Both the position numbers and the translations under genes were made by a program. A stretch of DNA of 64,000 bases from Valencia hispanica (Eukaryota > Chordata > Actinopteri > Cyprinodontiformes > Valenciidae): the NCBI GenBank assembly GCA_963556495.2, contig OY747702.1, positions 43,793,180-43,857,179 of the forward strand. The letters run 5' to 3'. Shown here piece after piece: positions 11,096 to 22,316 of the stretch (its first letter is position 1; each line of letters begins with the position of its first letter). The notes beneath the pieces are model-generated. The model was not told the DNA's origin. It made no database searches and saw only the letters and a program-made list of their open reading frames with translations.

Positions 11096-11800
11096 TTGAA
11101 GAGCTCACTGAATTTTGTTCAGTACCTGGTAGAAAGAGCGTTGTTTTCTTTTTTCTCGTAGATTTGTGCATGGGATCATTGTCTTGATGAAATTTCCACC
11201 CTACATCTTCAGATTGTTAATAACTTTTCCAGTTCATTCTTATTTTAAATACATCAAGTCTGCCAGGACCATATTATGAAACACAGCCTTATACAACGAT
11301 TTTTCTACTTCCAAACTTCACAGTAGGTAGGCTATAGTGTTTCTGAGGTGATCTGCAGTGTCCAAAAATTTGATTCGGAATGTCATTTAAATAGTTACAT
11401 TTTGGTCTTGTCTGACCCTTCATATTTTCCCAGTGTTTAATTGGCATGTTTAAATGTTCTCCAGCAGGCTTTTAAAAGGTTTCAACATGCTTTTTACATG
11501 GAGAGTGTACATGTAGCCAATTCTGACTGAGTGCATCATTTATTGCTTCATAGAAAAACTGTACCATCTAATTTCATGTCTTTCTGAAGCTCTTCTGATT
11601 ACTTTTTAAATTTTGTCAAAAATGATGCGAGGAGAACCTGGTTATGACTGGTTTATGGTGAAAGACTGCTCCTTACACTTTAATATTTTGGCTGCAGTTG
11701 CGTTTTTTGGAACATTTTTTACTTCCTTTAACTATCTTGCTAAATATTTTATCCAAATGGAAACTCACGTAACTATTCTTAAAAAACATTATTAGCAAAT
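11096..11800 (-). mobile_element. Tc1-like transposon remnant
   Basis: The plus strand carries reverse-complement landmarks of a fish Tc1 transposase: 'gggatcattgtcttgatgaa', 'atgaaacacagccttatac', 'aacttcacagtaggtaggc', 'cattttggtcttgtctgacc', 'tttctgaagctcttctgatt' and 'gcgaggagaacctggttatg'. They appear in the order expected for a minus-strand gene. Every frame is broken by stops and small indels, and no intact domain can be read. Terminal inverted repeats were not located. Confidence 0.75.
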
Positions 11801-12455
11801 AAAGGACTAAATTGTTGTCTAGGACTGCTTGTTTAAATGAATTGAAGAATGTGAATTCCATATCAAATATTCTGAAGAATCACAGAAAGGGGTGTGTGGA
11901 AAATGAGAATGATGGAAACTACCTAAAACGATGTTCACCAAACCGTGTGCCTTGTTAAAAATGAGAATGAGTGAACCCAGCCCCACGGAGACCCGCCGTT
12001 TGTCAGAATATGAGCTACTGATACATTTCAGAGAGGATGTGTGATGAGACTGGCTTTCGGATGCAAATGTCCACATGTTCATCTCTTTCATCTTGGCTGT
12101 TTGGGCTCTAAATATGATAAATGTGAATGAATGTGTAGTTTAGTAACCACTCTTCTCCAAAAGAATGGGGGATAAATTGAAAGAGTAGATGATAAAGTAG
12201 AAAACATGTTTCCTGTGTATTCATGTTTCACAACACTGACTATGGTGACTTTGTTGTAATTATGCTGTATTATACACATCTAGCTTCTAAATGCTCTACT
12301 TCTATGTTTTAAGGGGGCTCATTTTTCTTCACTATAATGAAATTCAGCTCTGTTTATACCCAACCAATTCCAATCAGTTCAATACATGTCATTTAAGGTA
12401 AGCCAGGTTCACACGGTGAATTTATCAGCTGCATTTGTTAAAAACTTTAATGGTG
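11801..12455. other. No recognised feature
   Basis: AT-rich sequence. GCCAGGTTCACACGGTGAAT at 12404-12423 resembles the terminal motif of the repeat at 8237 but stands alone. Confidence 0.45.
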
Positions 12456-13185
12456 ACCCCTAATTTCCACTGGACCTGTTAGAGGCGCGTAACGTAATAG
12501 ACTCGTTTTACTCGATAATTCACCCTTCCCACCGGGTGCTTTTTAGATGCGTATCACTCGGGAAAGAGTTCCACCCAGCTGGTCCCGGGAGATCATGAAA
12601 CCAAAGGAGATTTGCAATTGTATAACTTCAAGGGTAGTATGCAGGGGGGAAAAAATTACATTCTATGTTAATAAGTAGCATAAACTGCAGATATTTCTGC
12701 CCATGCCTTCTCCTTTTTCATGTTGTCCTTGTAAAAATGATCACTGGTATCAGATAAACTGGGTGATTCTCCACTTCAAGGATTAAATTCTAGTCGCCCA
12801 TGATAAAAACCAACTAATTTAACCCACAGATTGACAGAATTCTACCCTGGTGTCACAGGTAGTGATGTTTTGTTTTTTTCATAGTTAAGCAAATGGAAAT
12901 CTGCACGTATCTTTTATTTTGAACGTTTCTGGATTGCTTTCACTGCTTCCGTGCCTGATTTCCTGTCTCGCCTAATCTAAATTGCTGAAATTGATGTGTT
13001 TTAGAAGCGTAGCGTGTAGAAAAATGGACATGCCGTGTAAATTTAAGAGAGGACCGCGACACAATGCTTCTGAGACGTGTCCGAATCGCGCCTGGTGCAA
13101 ACACTCCCATTGACTTTAATGGCGGCTATGAGCTGCTTATTACGCTTCACAGACATTACGTGTCCGGTGGAAAGCAGGTGTTAAG
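12456..13185. mobile_element. Non-autonomous TIR DNA transposon
   Basis: The left end contains TTTCCACTGGACCTGTTAGA near 12464 and the right end contains the inverse of a similar motif (TGTCCGGTGGAAAGCAGG near 13161-13178). Between them are phrases I recognise from a dispersed fish element: 'cacccttcccaccgggtgc', 'aaaatggacatgccgtgtaa' and 'attgactttaatggcggc'. The arms are about 15 bp and imperfect. No TSD could be assigned. No coding sequence is present. Confidence 0.55.
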
Positions 13186-13536
13186 TTGGTTGTGAGCTCA
13201 GTCGTTGGTCTGTTGTCATTCCTGTGTGACAGACTCCCTGAATTAGCTCTCTCACGACATCTACAACAAATGTCAAGCGATAAAAAAAATTCTGCAAAAA
13301 TTGTTGAGTGTGATTGAGTTTGACAGGAGTTATTGTCATATTGCACATGCACAGTGTGGTATGTAAAATAAACCAGCATGTGCCAGGTTTAAGGCTGATG
13401 TGTGTTTATTGTTCTCAAGCAGTAAACTATAATATAGAAAATAACTATCGTTTGAACTTACATCTTTTCCAGGTATGCCACTGTCATGGTGTTGAGAAGC
13501 AGGCAAAATCAGATACAGAAATATGATTACAACTTT
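13186..13536. other. No recognised feature
   Basis: A short spacer between two DNA transposons. It holds a few overlapping open frames without motifs. Confidence 0.5.
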
Positions 13537-14223
13537 TTAAAGCTGCTCTGCGGAGTTTGCTGAGAGTGCTGCAGAGAATGCACCATGTGGCCGTTAGAGG
13601 GACTGCAGTCACAAAATGCATACTCCCATGATGATCAAGCGTGTGCTCATTAGACCGAGCTCTACGACCGTCAGGGGACATTTTTTTCTCTTTTTGAAGC
13701 GCTGGATTAAATTATTATCTTCTTTGACTTACGTGGAGTGTGTGTGGGTGTCTGGGCTGGCTAGGCTAGGCAAGGCCATTGTTTCTCAGCTCGTCAACAC
13801 TCCCTTTTTTCACTACATACCAGTGGATTGCTTGTCCAAGGAGACTTCTTTCTACCTGAGACTACTTTCACTTTAGTTGGAGCGATGGAATCAATGATGT
13901 CTGAGCTAGCTTAGCTTATCTAGCAGCTAACTGACAGTGAATCCCACCACCTCATGAACGTGCATTCCTGCATTCCTAATTACATTGGAATATTCCTGCA
14001 ACAGTACGTATGAGCGTCATTACATCACAGTATGCGCTCTCACAAGCGCACCCTGAGGGGGTACCGACCCAAACCAACTCAAAATAAATGGAATCGCAAC
14101 CTCTACATGCAACTGCGGCAAAAAGTGCCAGATTCAATCGTATTGTCAGGACATGAAAAAACTGACTATAGATTTTAAAAAACTGGTTTATTTGAGCAAA
14201 AATATTACATAATGCAGCTTTAA
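13537..14223. mobile_element. TTAA-flanked TIR element, copy A
   Basis: TTAA at 13537-13540 is followed by AGCTGCTCTGCGGAG, and the right end reads ATAATGCAGCT followed by TTAA at 14220-14223. The 679-bp body thus starts AGCTGC, ends GCAGCT and is flanked by TTAA. TTAA TSDs are typical of Kolobok and piggyBac superfamilies. The short AGCTGC terminus does not decide between them. No transposase frame is present. A related copy is at 26137-26665. Confidence 0.65.
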
Positions 14224-14419
14224 TGAAAAAAAATCAAGATCAATCTTACATATGGCTTAAAAGAGTACAAGATTAGGAACAGGCTGGGTGTCAAAAACAG
14301 GGGACCAGGAGACATGGAGAGCAACAGAAGAATCAAACAGTGAATACACAGAAATACCGGGAGGCCTGATTACTGAGAAGAAACAGGTGACTGATTGGAA
14401 AACAGGATGCAGCTGGAGG

Positions 14420-14425
<6 letters not shown>

Positions 14426-14478
<53 letters not shown>

Positions 14479-14488
14479 GAGAGAGAGA
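14426..14488. repeat. (GA)n microsatellite
   Basis: An almost pure GA tract with one GTGA interruption near 14475. The long SLSLSL frame on the minus strand is a product of this repeat. Confidence 0.97.
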
Positions 14489-14789
14489 AAATAATGGCAT
14501 GATAGGAGCACATATTTTCAACAATAAACAGTGTAAAGGAATTAACTGAAGAATCTAATCAAAAGTAAATAAACAGCAACCAATAAAAACTCTGGAAACA
14601 AAGAATAACCTAAGTTACGCACAAATGAGAAGACAGAAACCAAAAAAACTCAAACAACGTGGATTCCTGATAGCCACCAATAGCAAAAAGCACTATATGG
14701 GTTAGGAGCCTAAGATGAGATGGGAAAGGAGAATAAAATTAGGAAACATAAGAAGTAAACTCCCAAATGTTCACTTTCACCACTGGTAT
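14489..14789. other. No recognised feature
   Basis: AT-rich spacer, nothing recognised. Confidence 0.5.
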
Positions 14790-14794
14790 GTATA

Positions 14795-14970
14795 CAGAGA
14801 TCCTTCTCCCCTGCAACTTTTTGATAGATCGCTGCTCCACACAAATTAACCAATCAAATGAATGACCTGATCACTGTGGAACAAGAAGACCTGCTGAGGC
14901 GTTAATTCAGCCATTTGATTCAAGTGTGTTGGAGCACGTAAAAGCTGCAGGACATTGAAGTTGGAGAGCC
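14795..14970. mobile_element. Degraded hAT MITE
   Basis: The interior ('gccatttgattcaagtgtgt' then 'tggagcacgtaaaagctgc') and right end 'gttggagagccctg' resemble the hAT MITE class seen at 8615 and 57742. The left end is poorly preserved and no 8-bp TSD is visible. Confidence 0.5.
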
Positions 14971-17044
14971 CTGCTTTAGACAAAGCTTTTACACCAAGTA
15001 CTATTAAAAGTGTCACCAGTGACAAAGGAGATTAAATGTGAAAGCAGCTACATGTGTGCTGCATCCCAATTAACATAAACCTAAAACAAGTAACAAACAG
15101 CACTTTGGCAAAGCAAAGTTTCCCATTTCCTGCAACCCATTAACTCAACAATTTACTCTCACGGCCGAGCAGGTTGTGAGCGATCCACTTAATGTCACTT
15201 TAATTATCACCTGGGAAAACACATGGACGCTTCAGATTGCACAATGAGGAGTAGCTATAAGCCCCCACAAAATGCTATTATACATTAAAACAAAGAGAAG
15301 ACGGTATTGGCAATGAAGGGGTGAGAAGCAACACAAACATAAACCAATCAGTTAAACTAAACAGCTAAAACACAAAATCCTTGAACTTTAATTACCAGCC
15401 ACGACTTGTTCATCGCAGGAAGTCAAAAGATCTCCTCTTTGTGAGACACATGCACGATTTGTCATTCATTCATGGCAATTATTTGGATTTTTTCAGGCCT
15501 CCGTGACTCACGCTCTGGCTTTAAATGGCTTAACCGCCTCACTGGGCAGTGTGCAGCTGTGAATAAATATCCACTAATTGAGTAATTGTGTTAATTCCAT
15601 CTTATTCTGAGTCATAGTGGTTCCAAGGAGCTCACAACAAAGTTCAGCAGCGTTGATGGGAGCATCAGAAAAGTCAAACTCGCAGGAATATCAACAAGCC
15701 TGCAGTTAAAATGAGTTATAATCTGCTTAGCCTGTATCCAGGCACCATGAAACATAAACTATTGAGATTGAAACGCCCTAATTCCCCCTAACAGTCTTTA
15801 AGTGAATAGAAATTTGCATTATCACCAAGTGTGACCTTAAGCGCTTGACTCAAAATTATTTCACCTCTAAGACTATCTACTAAAATTGCTGCTTTTAAAT
15901 TGTAAAACTGTCTTTAAAGAAAAGAAGAAAGTAGGAGTTTAAAAATTCTGCATTATTAGCTCAGTTATGTAACTACACTCTAAATCTAGACCAGTGGGCC
16001 AGTTTCATAAAAGCAACAAAAGAACAGAAAAAGACAGCTTCCTTATATTTTTAGATGAAAGGCTTTTAGTTGCAGAAGGCCCACACAGGAAAGAACAAAG
16101 GGTTTATACCATCAAAAGGGTTTAATATAATTCAAAAAGGGATGCATCTTTTTACCCGTACAGCCCTCTCAGGCATTAGATGCTCATGCCTAAAGCAATG
16201 GAGATGTTTTTGCTCATAACTCTTTTTCATGCATAGCTGAAACTGTTTCCATGTATGAAATATTTCCCTGCTTTTAACCAGAAATCCTTTAAACGGCTGC
16301 ACTTTCTGACATTTGGTCAACATAATTCAACTAAATATAAGTACTGCAGGGATGGCCTGCAATTCAGGAGTAGACTGGCAGGCAAAGAGAGGTCGCTCAG
16401 GGCCTGACAGTGATGGATGGGGGAGTGTCTGGAGCTGTGGGCTTAGTGTTAAGCATACGGTGCATCTTTCCCCCTGCCTTCATCCGGCTGGCCTTTAAGG
16501 GGAATCAGCAGGGGCTCCATAACTCAAAGACCTATTGGAGGCGAGGCAGGTGGGATAGATGGCACTGGCCAGTCCTGATAAAGCTCTGTGTCCTTGAGTG
16601 GGGAATAAAGAGCAAACAGCTTGAGATGATCACCCCCCCCCAGTCTTTGTCATGTAGACACAGGAGCGGTTGTGCATGCCAGTGGGAGTCTGGGTGTGTT
16701 TGTATAGTGTGGTGTGCAGAGCAGGTCTCCACAAGGGTTAATCAGTTCAGACCTGAAAATACATCTGACAATGTTACGTGAAGGAGATGTTTTTATTCTT
16801 AAAATCAAAGATAAGAGCTGTTTCATTTCTACTATTAGATTTTGCAGATGTAGCACTCGTCTTCGACATGTTTCAGCTGCAGTTTGTACTCATTTTAACT
16901 GCAAAAGGCACTATTTAAACTGTAAAAACAAAAGGTTATTCATTTTATTTTCATTGGCCTTCTTAATGTAAATCCAGAAATACTTCAGTTTTAGCTTGAT
17001 CAGATAACAGGACATGTCTCCAAAATGAAGGTCTTCACCAAGTT
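14971..17044. other. Unannotated 2-kb block, possible regulatory sequence
   Basis: No transposon family is recognised in this block. Bases 15160-15640 contain little simple repeat and have several TAAT-type cores, for example around 15570-15600 (ATCCACTAATTGAGTAATTG). That makes it a candidate for conserved non-coding sequence, but conservation cannot be judged from one sequence. The 123-codon frame at 16410-16781 has no recognisable domain and is overlapped by minus-strand frames. Confidence 0.3.
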
Positions 17045-17480
17045 ACAATACGTTTTTTTGTATAGCATATTTCAGCAACAAGGCAGTTCAAAGTGCTTAA
17101 CATGATTAAAAAAAACTAACACAAAACATTGTAGTGGAAAAATAAAGAGATGGAATGAAAAGTTCCAATCAAGACTAAAACTAATGATGTTCTAGTTATT
17201 AATAATCAAAGCCAGCTCTAAACAAATGGTTTTTTAGCATTGTTTCAAAGGTACTCAGTGTTTCAGCATTTCTGTAGTTTTCTGGAAGTCTGTTCCAGAT
17301 TAAAGGAGCATACACACTGAATGCTGCCTCTCAGTGTTTGGTTCTAAACTCTGGGGATGCAGCGTAGATTTGAAATGTTCCTTAACTACATCCAAAGAAT
17401 AACAAGAGAAGAACTAATCATGTAAAGAATAAAATGTCTGTTTTATTGTGTGCACCAATTAAAGTAATAAAAGGTGACTC
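17045..17480 (-). mobile_element. Rex1-like LINE 3' end, decayed
   Basis: The plus strand shows the reverse complement of the Rex1 3' region also seen at 26757. Examples are 'ttgtatagcatatttcagca', 'caaggcagttcaaagtgctt', 'ctcagtgtttcagcattt', and 'tctggaagtctgttccagat' with 'taaaggagcatac'. These encode the last residues of the LINE ORF (the NCL..PEN-like region) followed by the 3' UTR. The fragment is 5'-truncated and carries frameshifts. Confidence 0.75.
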
Positions 17481-18084
17481 CAGACCTGTAGACGTGTAAT
17501 CTTTAAAGTGAGAAATGTGCATTTTATTTATCACACACTTTATTTAATTAGGAAAAAGTCAGAAAAGGTGAAGTTTTCCTCCAAACAGAAGCACAACCTA
17601 CTCTAGTTTCTGAGTAAGGCAAAAGTGAAAAACATCTGAATTCTGCTGAAAAAAAGAAACAGACCAGCTGAACCTGGAGGTAATCGTCCAAGGAATGTTC
17701 ATCAACTCATGTGCTCCCTTCATCAGCAGATTTACATCCCCTCCTGTTCGCCTCATCTTTCCAACTTTCGCTCTCACTCGATCATTTGATGAATGACCCT
17801 GAACAGCTGTCAGCGTAGCAACGTTTAATGACTTCTGCAATCACAGCATCATGTCTGCAATAAACACACGCCTTTATGTTCTTCTGTGTGTGGGACCAGC
17901 ATGAAGTCCATCGGAGAATTGCTCAGTCACAGAAAAAAATAATTGGGGGATTTATTGTTTGAATCGGATAGAAATAAGCTTATGCGAGTTTCTGACTACA
18001 GTACTTTCATGACTATTTACAGTCTGAGTTACTAATGCAATAATCAGTAATGGCAATGTAATATGTACAGTCAAATTAACTTAA
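17481..18084. other. No recognised feature
   Basis: AT-rich sequence. An 80-codon minus-strand frame at 17598-17840 has no motif. Confidence 0.5.
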
Positions 18085-18395
18085 TATGCAACCATCCATT
18101 CATTTACTGAGCCCACCTATCTTAACTGGGACTTCTGGGAGGGGTGGGTGTCGACCTCAAGCAGTCATTGGGCATGACAGGTCACCAGTCCATCGTAGAT
18201 ACACTGGTCTAATCATCCACACACTCACACCTAGGGACAATTTAGAGAACGCAGTCATGTTTTTGAAATGTGGTAGGAAGCCATAGTACCCAGAGAGAGA
18301 ACCCATGCATGCACAGGGAGAACAAAGCTTCGAACCTAGGACCTTCTTGCTGCAAGGCAACAGTGCTACTATCTGCACCACTGTCCAAGCTCCAT
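18085..18395 (-). mobile_element. L2/Maui-type LINE 3' region
   Basis: Read on the minus strand this is the familiar fish L2-like 3' region. On the plus strand the landmarks are 'caggtcaccagtccatcgta', 'cacacctagggacaatttag', 'agagaacccatgcatgc', 'acctaggaccttcttgctgc', and 'aaggcaacagtgctac' with 'gcaccactgtcc'. Coding sequence is absent, so the copy is 5'-truncated. It is strongly diverged, with the first tail block degraded. Confidence 0.8.
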
Positions 18396-19417
18396 TAACA
18401 TGCAACATGTAGTGTTATTATTAACGGGATCTGAGACCACAAAGTTTCACAAAATTGAGTTTTTAGCTAAAAGCAAAGAAAAAAATTTAATCTTTTGTAT
18501 TTCAGAGGATATATATTTGGAAGAAACATATTTTAATATTTATTAATTCTTGGATTGTGATATTGTTCCTGGGGCTGTTACAAAACCTCAGAAGTTAGAC
18601 TTCCAACTTGATACAAGACTCAAGGAGGCAGAGAATAAAAAATGGATGTTTTTTTTGCACACATACTGATGACGCTGGAAGCCATGGGCTGTTTTTCCAA
18701 GGCTGCTTGGCAAAACCTGCACACAAATTGTAGGAATTAACATTCTCATCTCATATGATTGTTTTTCCAACTTCAGAAGACAACAACTTTGCTCCTTTTC
18801 ACATTTATGTTTAATACCAGCGTTGCTTTGGAACAGTGACCGACTTTCTAAATGCTAAAACTTTGAATGAAAAAAGGGTTTTGTCAGACACCTTTTATAA
18901 CAAGAAACAGCTTGTTTTGCTTTTGCATGACAGATAAACACACACCTTACCCTGTTATGTTTCCATGGCAGAGAGAGAAAAATCAATCCAAACCTCACAG
19001 TGTATAAAAAAATCATGACAGCATATATATATCACTCTGATGCCTCAAGGCTTTCTGCAAAGCTAATAAAATTATTTGTCATTTCAGTACTGTTTCATTA
19101 CCATCTGTTGTGTTTGTCTTCAGCTGGGTTTTCTTGGTGGGCTGTGACTGTGAAAAATGGCACCAAGCATTAGAGAAACACCCATCATGTTGACGACTGC
19201 CACCTTTGTGAAGGTGCATAATAGCTATTTTTTTAACACCTTTTATGGATTTAACTTAACTGCTTATATTGATAATATAATAACAAGCTGTTTACCTAGT
19301 GACTAAAATGTTTAGTTTTACTTTTTGAGCAGGTGTGTAAAGAACGTTTAGTTATACCAACTCTTCTCTCTTTTTAACAACTTCTCATTGGAAAGAATAA
19401 CACAAACAGCTATGCTT
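18396..19417. other. No recognised feature
   Basis: About 1 kb of AT-rich sequence with no recognised repeat or coding segment. Confidence 0.5.
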
Positions 19418-21300
19418 TGCAAAGGTTCTCACACCTCTTGAACTTTCTTATGTTCTATATTAGAAAACAATGTAATAATGTATTTAGCTCCAATCTGTCC
19501 TTCCATAAACTCTAACCAGATTCCATGTTTTTGCTGAAGAAAAGCATCCCCACATCATGATGCTGCTACTAGAGGATGACTTGGAAATTGATTTTCTTTG
19601 CTTTCCCAAACCACTCCAATTGAAAAAAATATCCTCTTGTACCAATCCCAGAAAGCAAGGAAAAATTACATTTAATCGTCCCATTCCAGAAAAAATAATT
19701 CCCACTCCCTCTCAGTAGCAGCAAGTGGTTTTTTTGTTTTTGTTTATTTGGGTGCAGCGATCCTAAATAAAACCACAAAACAATCAAAAATAGTATTTTA
19801 TTAGAAAAAAACACTGTAGAATAATATTGTCATTACCTTGAGGTAGAGTTAAACTTGATTAGGTTGTTACAGGTCTGGCAAGCGGCATATGGTGTTTCAA
19901 CTCTTTCACTGACAACTCTCAGAAAAATTTTGTCAAATTTCAGACTTCCCTAAAAGCATTTTCTAGATGAAGCTGGAACCTTTAACTGTGTAATTCGCCG
20001 CTCCAACTCATCTTTCTTTCCCTCCAGTGTTGTCGACTCCTCAGCACGGAAATTAGCTATTGGCTGTCCCAAAAGTTGAGAAGTCACTAAATGATGTGAC
20101 TGCATTATTTGAATAATGTGTATGTAATTGTAATAGAGGGGACATTTCTTTTTATAATTTTTGCTCAATACATTTTTTAACCACTGATGGCAGTGTGGTT
20201 TGGTTCCATTTTAGACTGAGACATAACTATTTTAAGTCTGTCACAGAGAGGCGCAAACACAGTGGACGAGATGAGTAAGTGACTGAGGCTGTGTGAGGGA
20301 AATTGGTTAATTAGCCTATTTTAGTGTGCTGTCATTTATTTTAGACAAAGAAATGTTTACATTTACATCCCGCCCTAACTTAGTGGGTAAAATCCTCCTC
20401 TGAGTGCAGCTGGGCCTGAGCGGGCGGGGCCCCAGGGTGAGGACTGACTGCTTGCTGTGGGCATTCACGTCAGTCTCTATTAGTGATGGGAACTTCAGCT
20501 CTTTTAGTAGAGCCAGATCTTACGGCACAGCTCACTAAAAAGAACCGGGTCTTTTGGCTCCTAAGCGACTCCTCAAATTTTTGATTTTACCATCAGAAAG
20601 GGTGTAATTTAAAATTTTGTGTAAAATAAATTATTAATCTACAAACAAAATTATATTAAATGTTTATTATTTATATGACTTATATTCACCATGGAACAGT
20701 GCTACAAAATAAATATTATGTTAAAGTACAAAAACCAACTCTGATTGTATGTAAAATATTCATAAACTTTAAACTATTTACAGTGAACACATAGAAAAGC
20801 TAAGGTAATGTAGATAACTGCAGAGTCTGCTCGATATATTTTACCATTGCATACTCTACACTTGGCTTCCAAATCTTGCTGCGTTACCTGCTGTCACTCA
20901 TTTTCTCACCTTTCCAGCACGTTTTGTCTGTAGCGCTTTTTTCTCCTCCTGTTTCTCTGTGTTTGTGGCGCTATCTGTGTGTGTAGAACCCCCCCCCTTC
21001 ACCTCCCTCAATGCATGGGATATTGTTTGATAACATGGATTTCACTGGACCACAACTTGGCAGCAGTATTCCGTGGTCTCCATGATGCTAATGGAGACCA
21101 TGTTTGCTAATGTTCTCTATCAAACCACTGAGGCCTTAAAAAACTGCTGGATTCAAACTTAGATTTGCATCACTTCCTTCCACCTTTCAATTTTGCTCTA
21201 TTTTGATGTTGATTTGTTACCAAAATTGCAATAAATGCCTTGAGGTCTGTGGTTGTTGTCTGAGGAAATATGAAAAAGTTCAAGAGGTATGAATACCTTG
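19418..21300 (-). mobile_element. Tc1-like element, composite with later insertions
   Basis: The termini are inverse copies: the left has 'acacctcttgaacttt' near 19430 and the right has 'aagttcaagaggtatgaata' at 21277-21296. Near 19528-19570 the plus strand reads as the reverse complement of the transposase LMMWGCFSSAKT region. The right part (21165-21300) resembles a fish Tc1 non-coding terminus. The span is longer than a 1.3-1.6 kb Tc1 and includes a hAT-like end at 20481, so other sequence has been inserted. Coding sequence is largely gone. Confidence 0.65.
20481..21000. mobile_element. hAT-like terminus (partial)
   Basis: TAGTGATGGGAACTTCAGCT at 20481-20500 followed by 'cttttggctcctaagcgact' matches the start of a fish hAT family I recognise by its TAGTGATGGGAA end. 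No matching inverse end (TTCCCATCACTA) was found downstream, so the right boundary is a guess and the copy is probably truncated. Confidence 0.5.
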
Positions 21301-22316
21301 TAATGATAAAGCACAACATGGATAAAAACAGAGGATAAATTACCCATTGCTTGAACCTTATCTTGGTTTTGCAATATGCTTCTTATCTCACCCACTAAAG
21401 ATTACTTTTATAAAATAGTTGCATCCTACATAATCAGTGATTTCTCTCTACGTATAGTAATGAGCACGATGGGAACAGAGTTTACAAAATGGCAGAACCA
21501 TATTTCACATCAGCCTCATTGGTCATATTTTGCCCTGAATGCCAAAAGTCTTCTGGTTCTGGGTATTTTCATGCAGTGCAGGCCAAACCCAACATTAAGA
21601 ATAAATCACCTGAAATCGAGCAGAAAATGGACTATATGTTGAGCAAGTATTTTCTTCACTTCACCGAGCATCGACAACATCAGGTTAAGCGTATGTTAGC
21701 AAGCAATCATGTGGAATGCTTTCGGAGTGTGATCTCCTGGGGTAGGGGAGAAGACGCAGGGTATACAGATCCACATACTCTTGTCAGCTGGTCAATGAGC
21801 CGCAGGTCAGCCGATGCGAATCCGCACAGCTTGATGAATTGAACGGTGAAATCTGTCTGAGAACGTATTGCTGTCCCACGGTGAGGAGCTCATTGCTCAG
21901 TGGAGGTGTAAACTCGGGGTGAGCAGCAGGGATTGCTCCATCTGAGGCTAACAGGGCTCACAGGCAGAGAGGGTACATCTGGGCAGCTGGCTGTCCTCTA
22001 TCTGCTGGTATGAGGACCATGGTCAGCTGAAAGTCCAGCTGTCATCTTTGCAGCTGTAAAGCGTTGTTGCTCATCATCAGATACCAATCTTTTATATTCA
22101 AAATATTCTAATTTGGATTCTCAGTTCAGGTACTTTGATAGATCATCCACTAGGAGTTACACCATGTTACTTATTTTAATCAACCAAAAGCTTCTCTGAG
22201 TTCACACTTTTTATTTCTATGAGGTTTTTACATCTTGAGACCTTTAAAATTACCATATCAGGGGGGCGTGGCCTAGGGATGATAGCCGACAGGAGGGGTG
22301 AGAGTTCTGTGAACAT
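21301..22316. other. No recognised feature
   Basis: Contains a moderately GC-rich stretch at 21700-22060 and overlapping plus-strand frames at 21376-21842, none with a recognised domain. The motif GGGGGGCGTGGCCTAGGG at 22261-22278 stands out but was not classified. Confidence 0.4.

Noticed and set aside
16410..16781. 123-codon plus-strand frame as a gene
   Set aside because: No motif, no supporting splice context, and overlapping open frames on the other strand.
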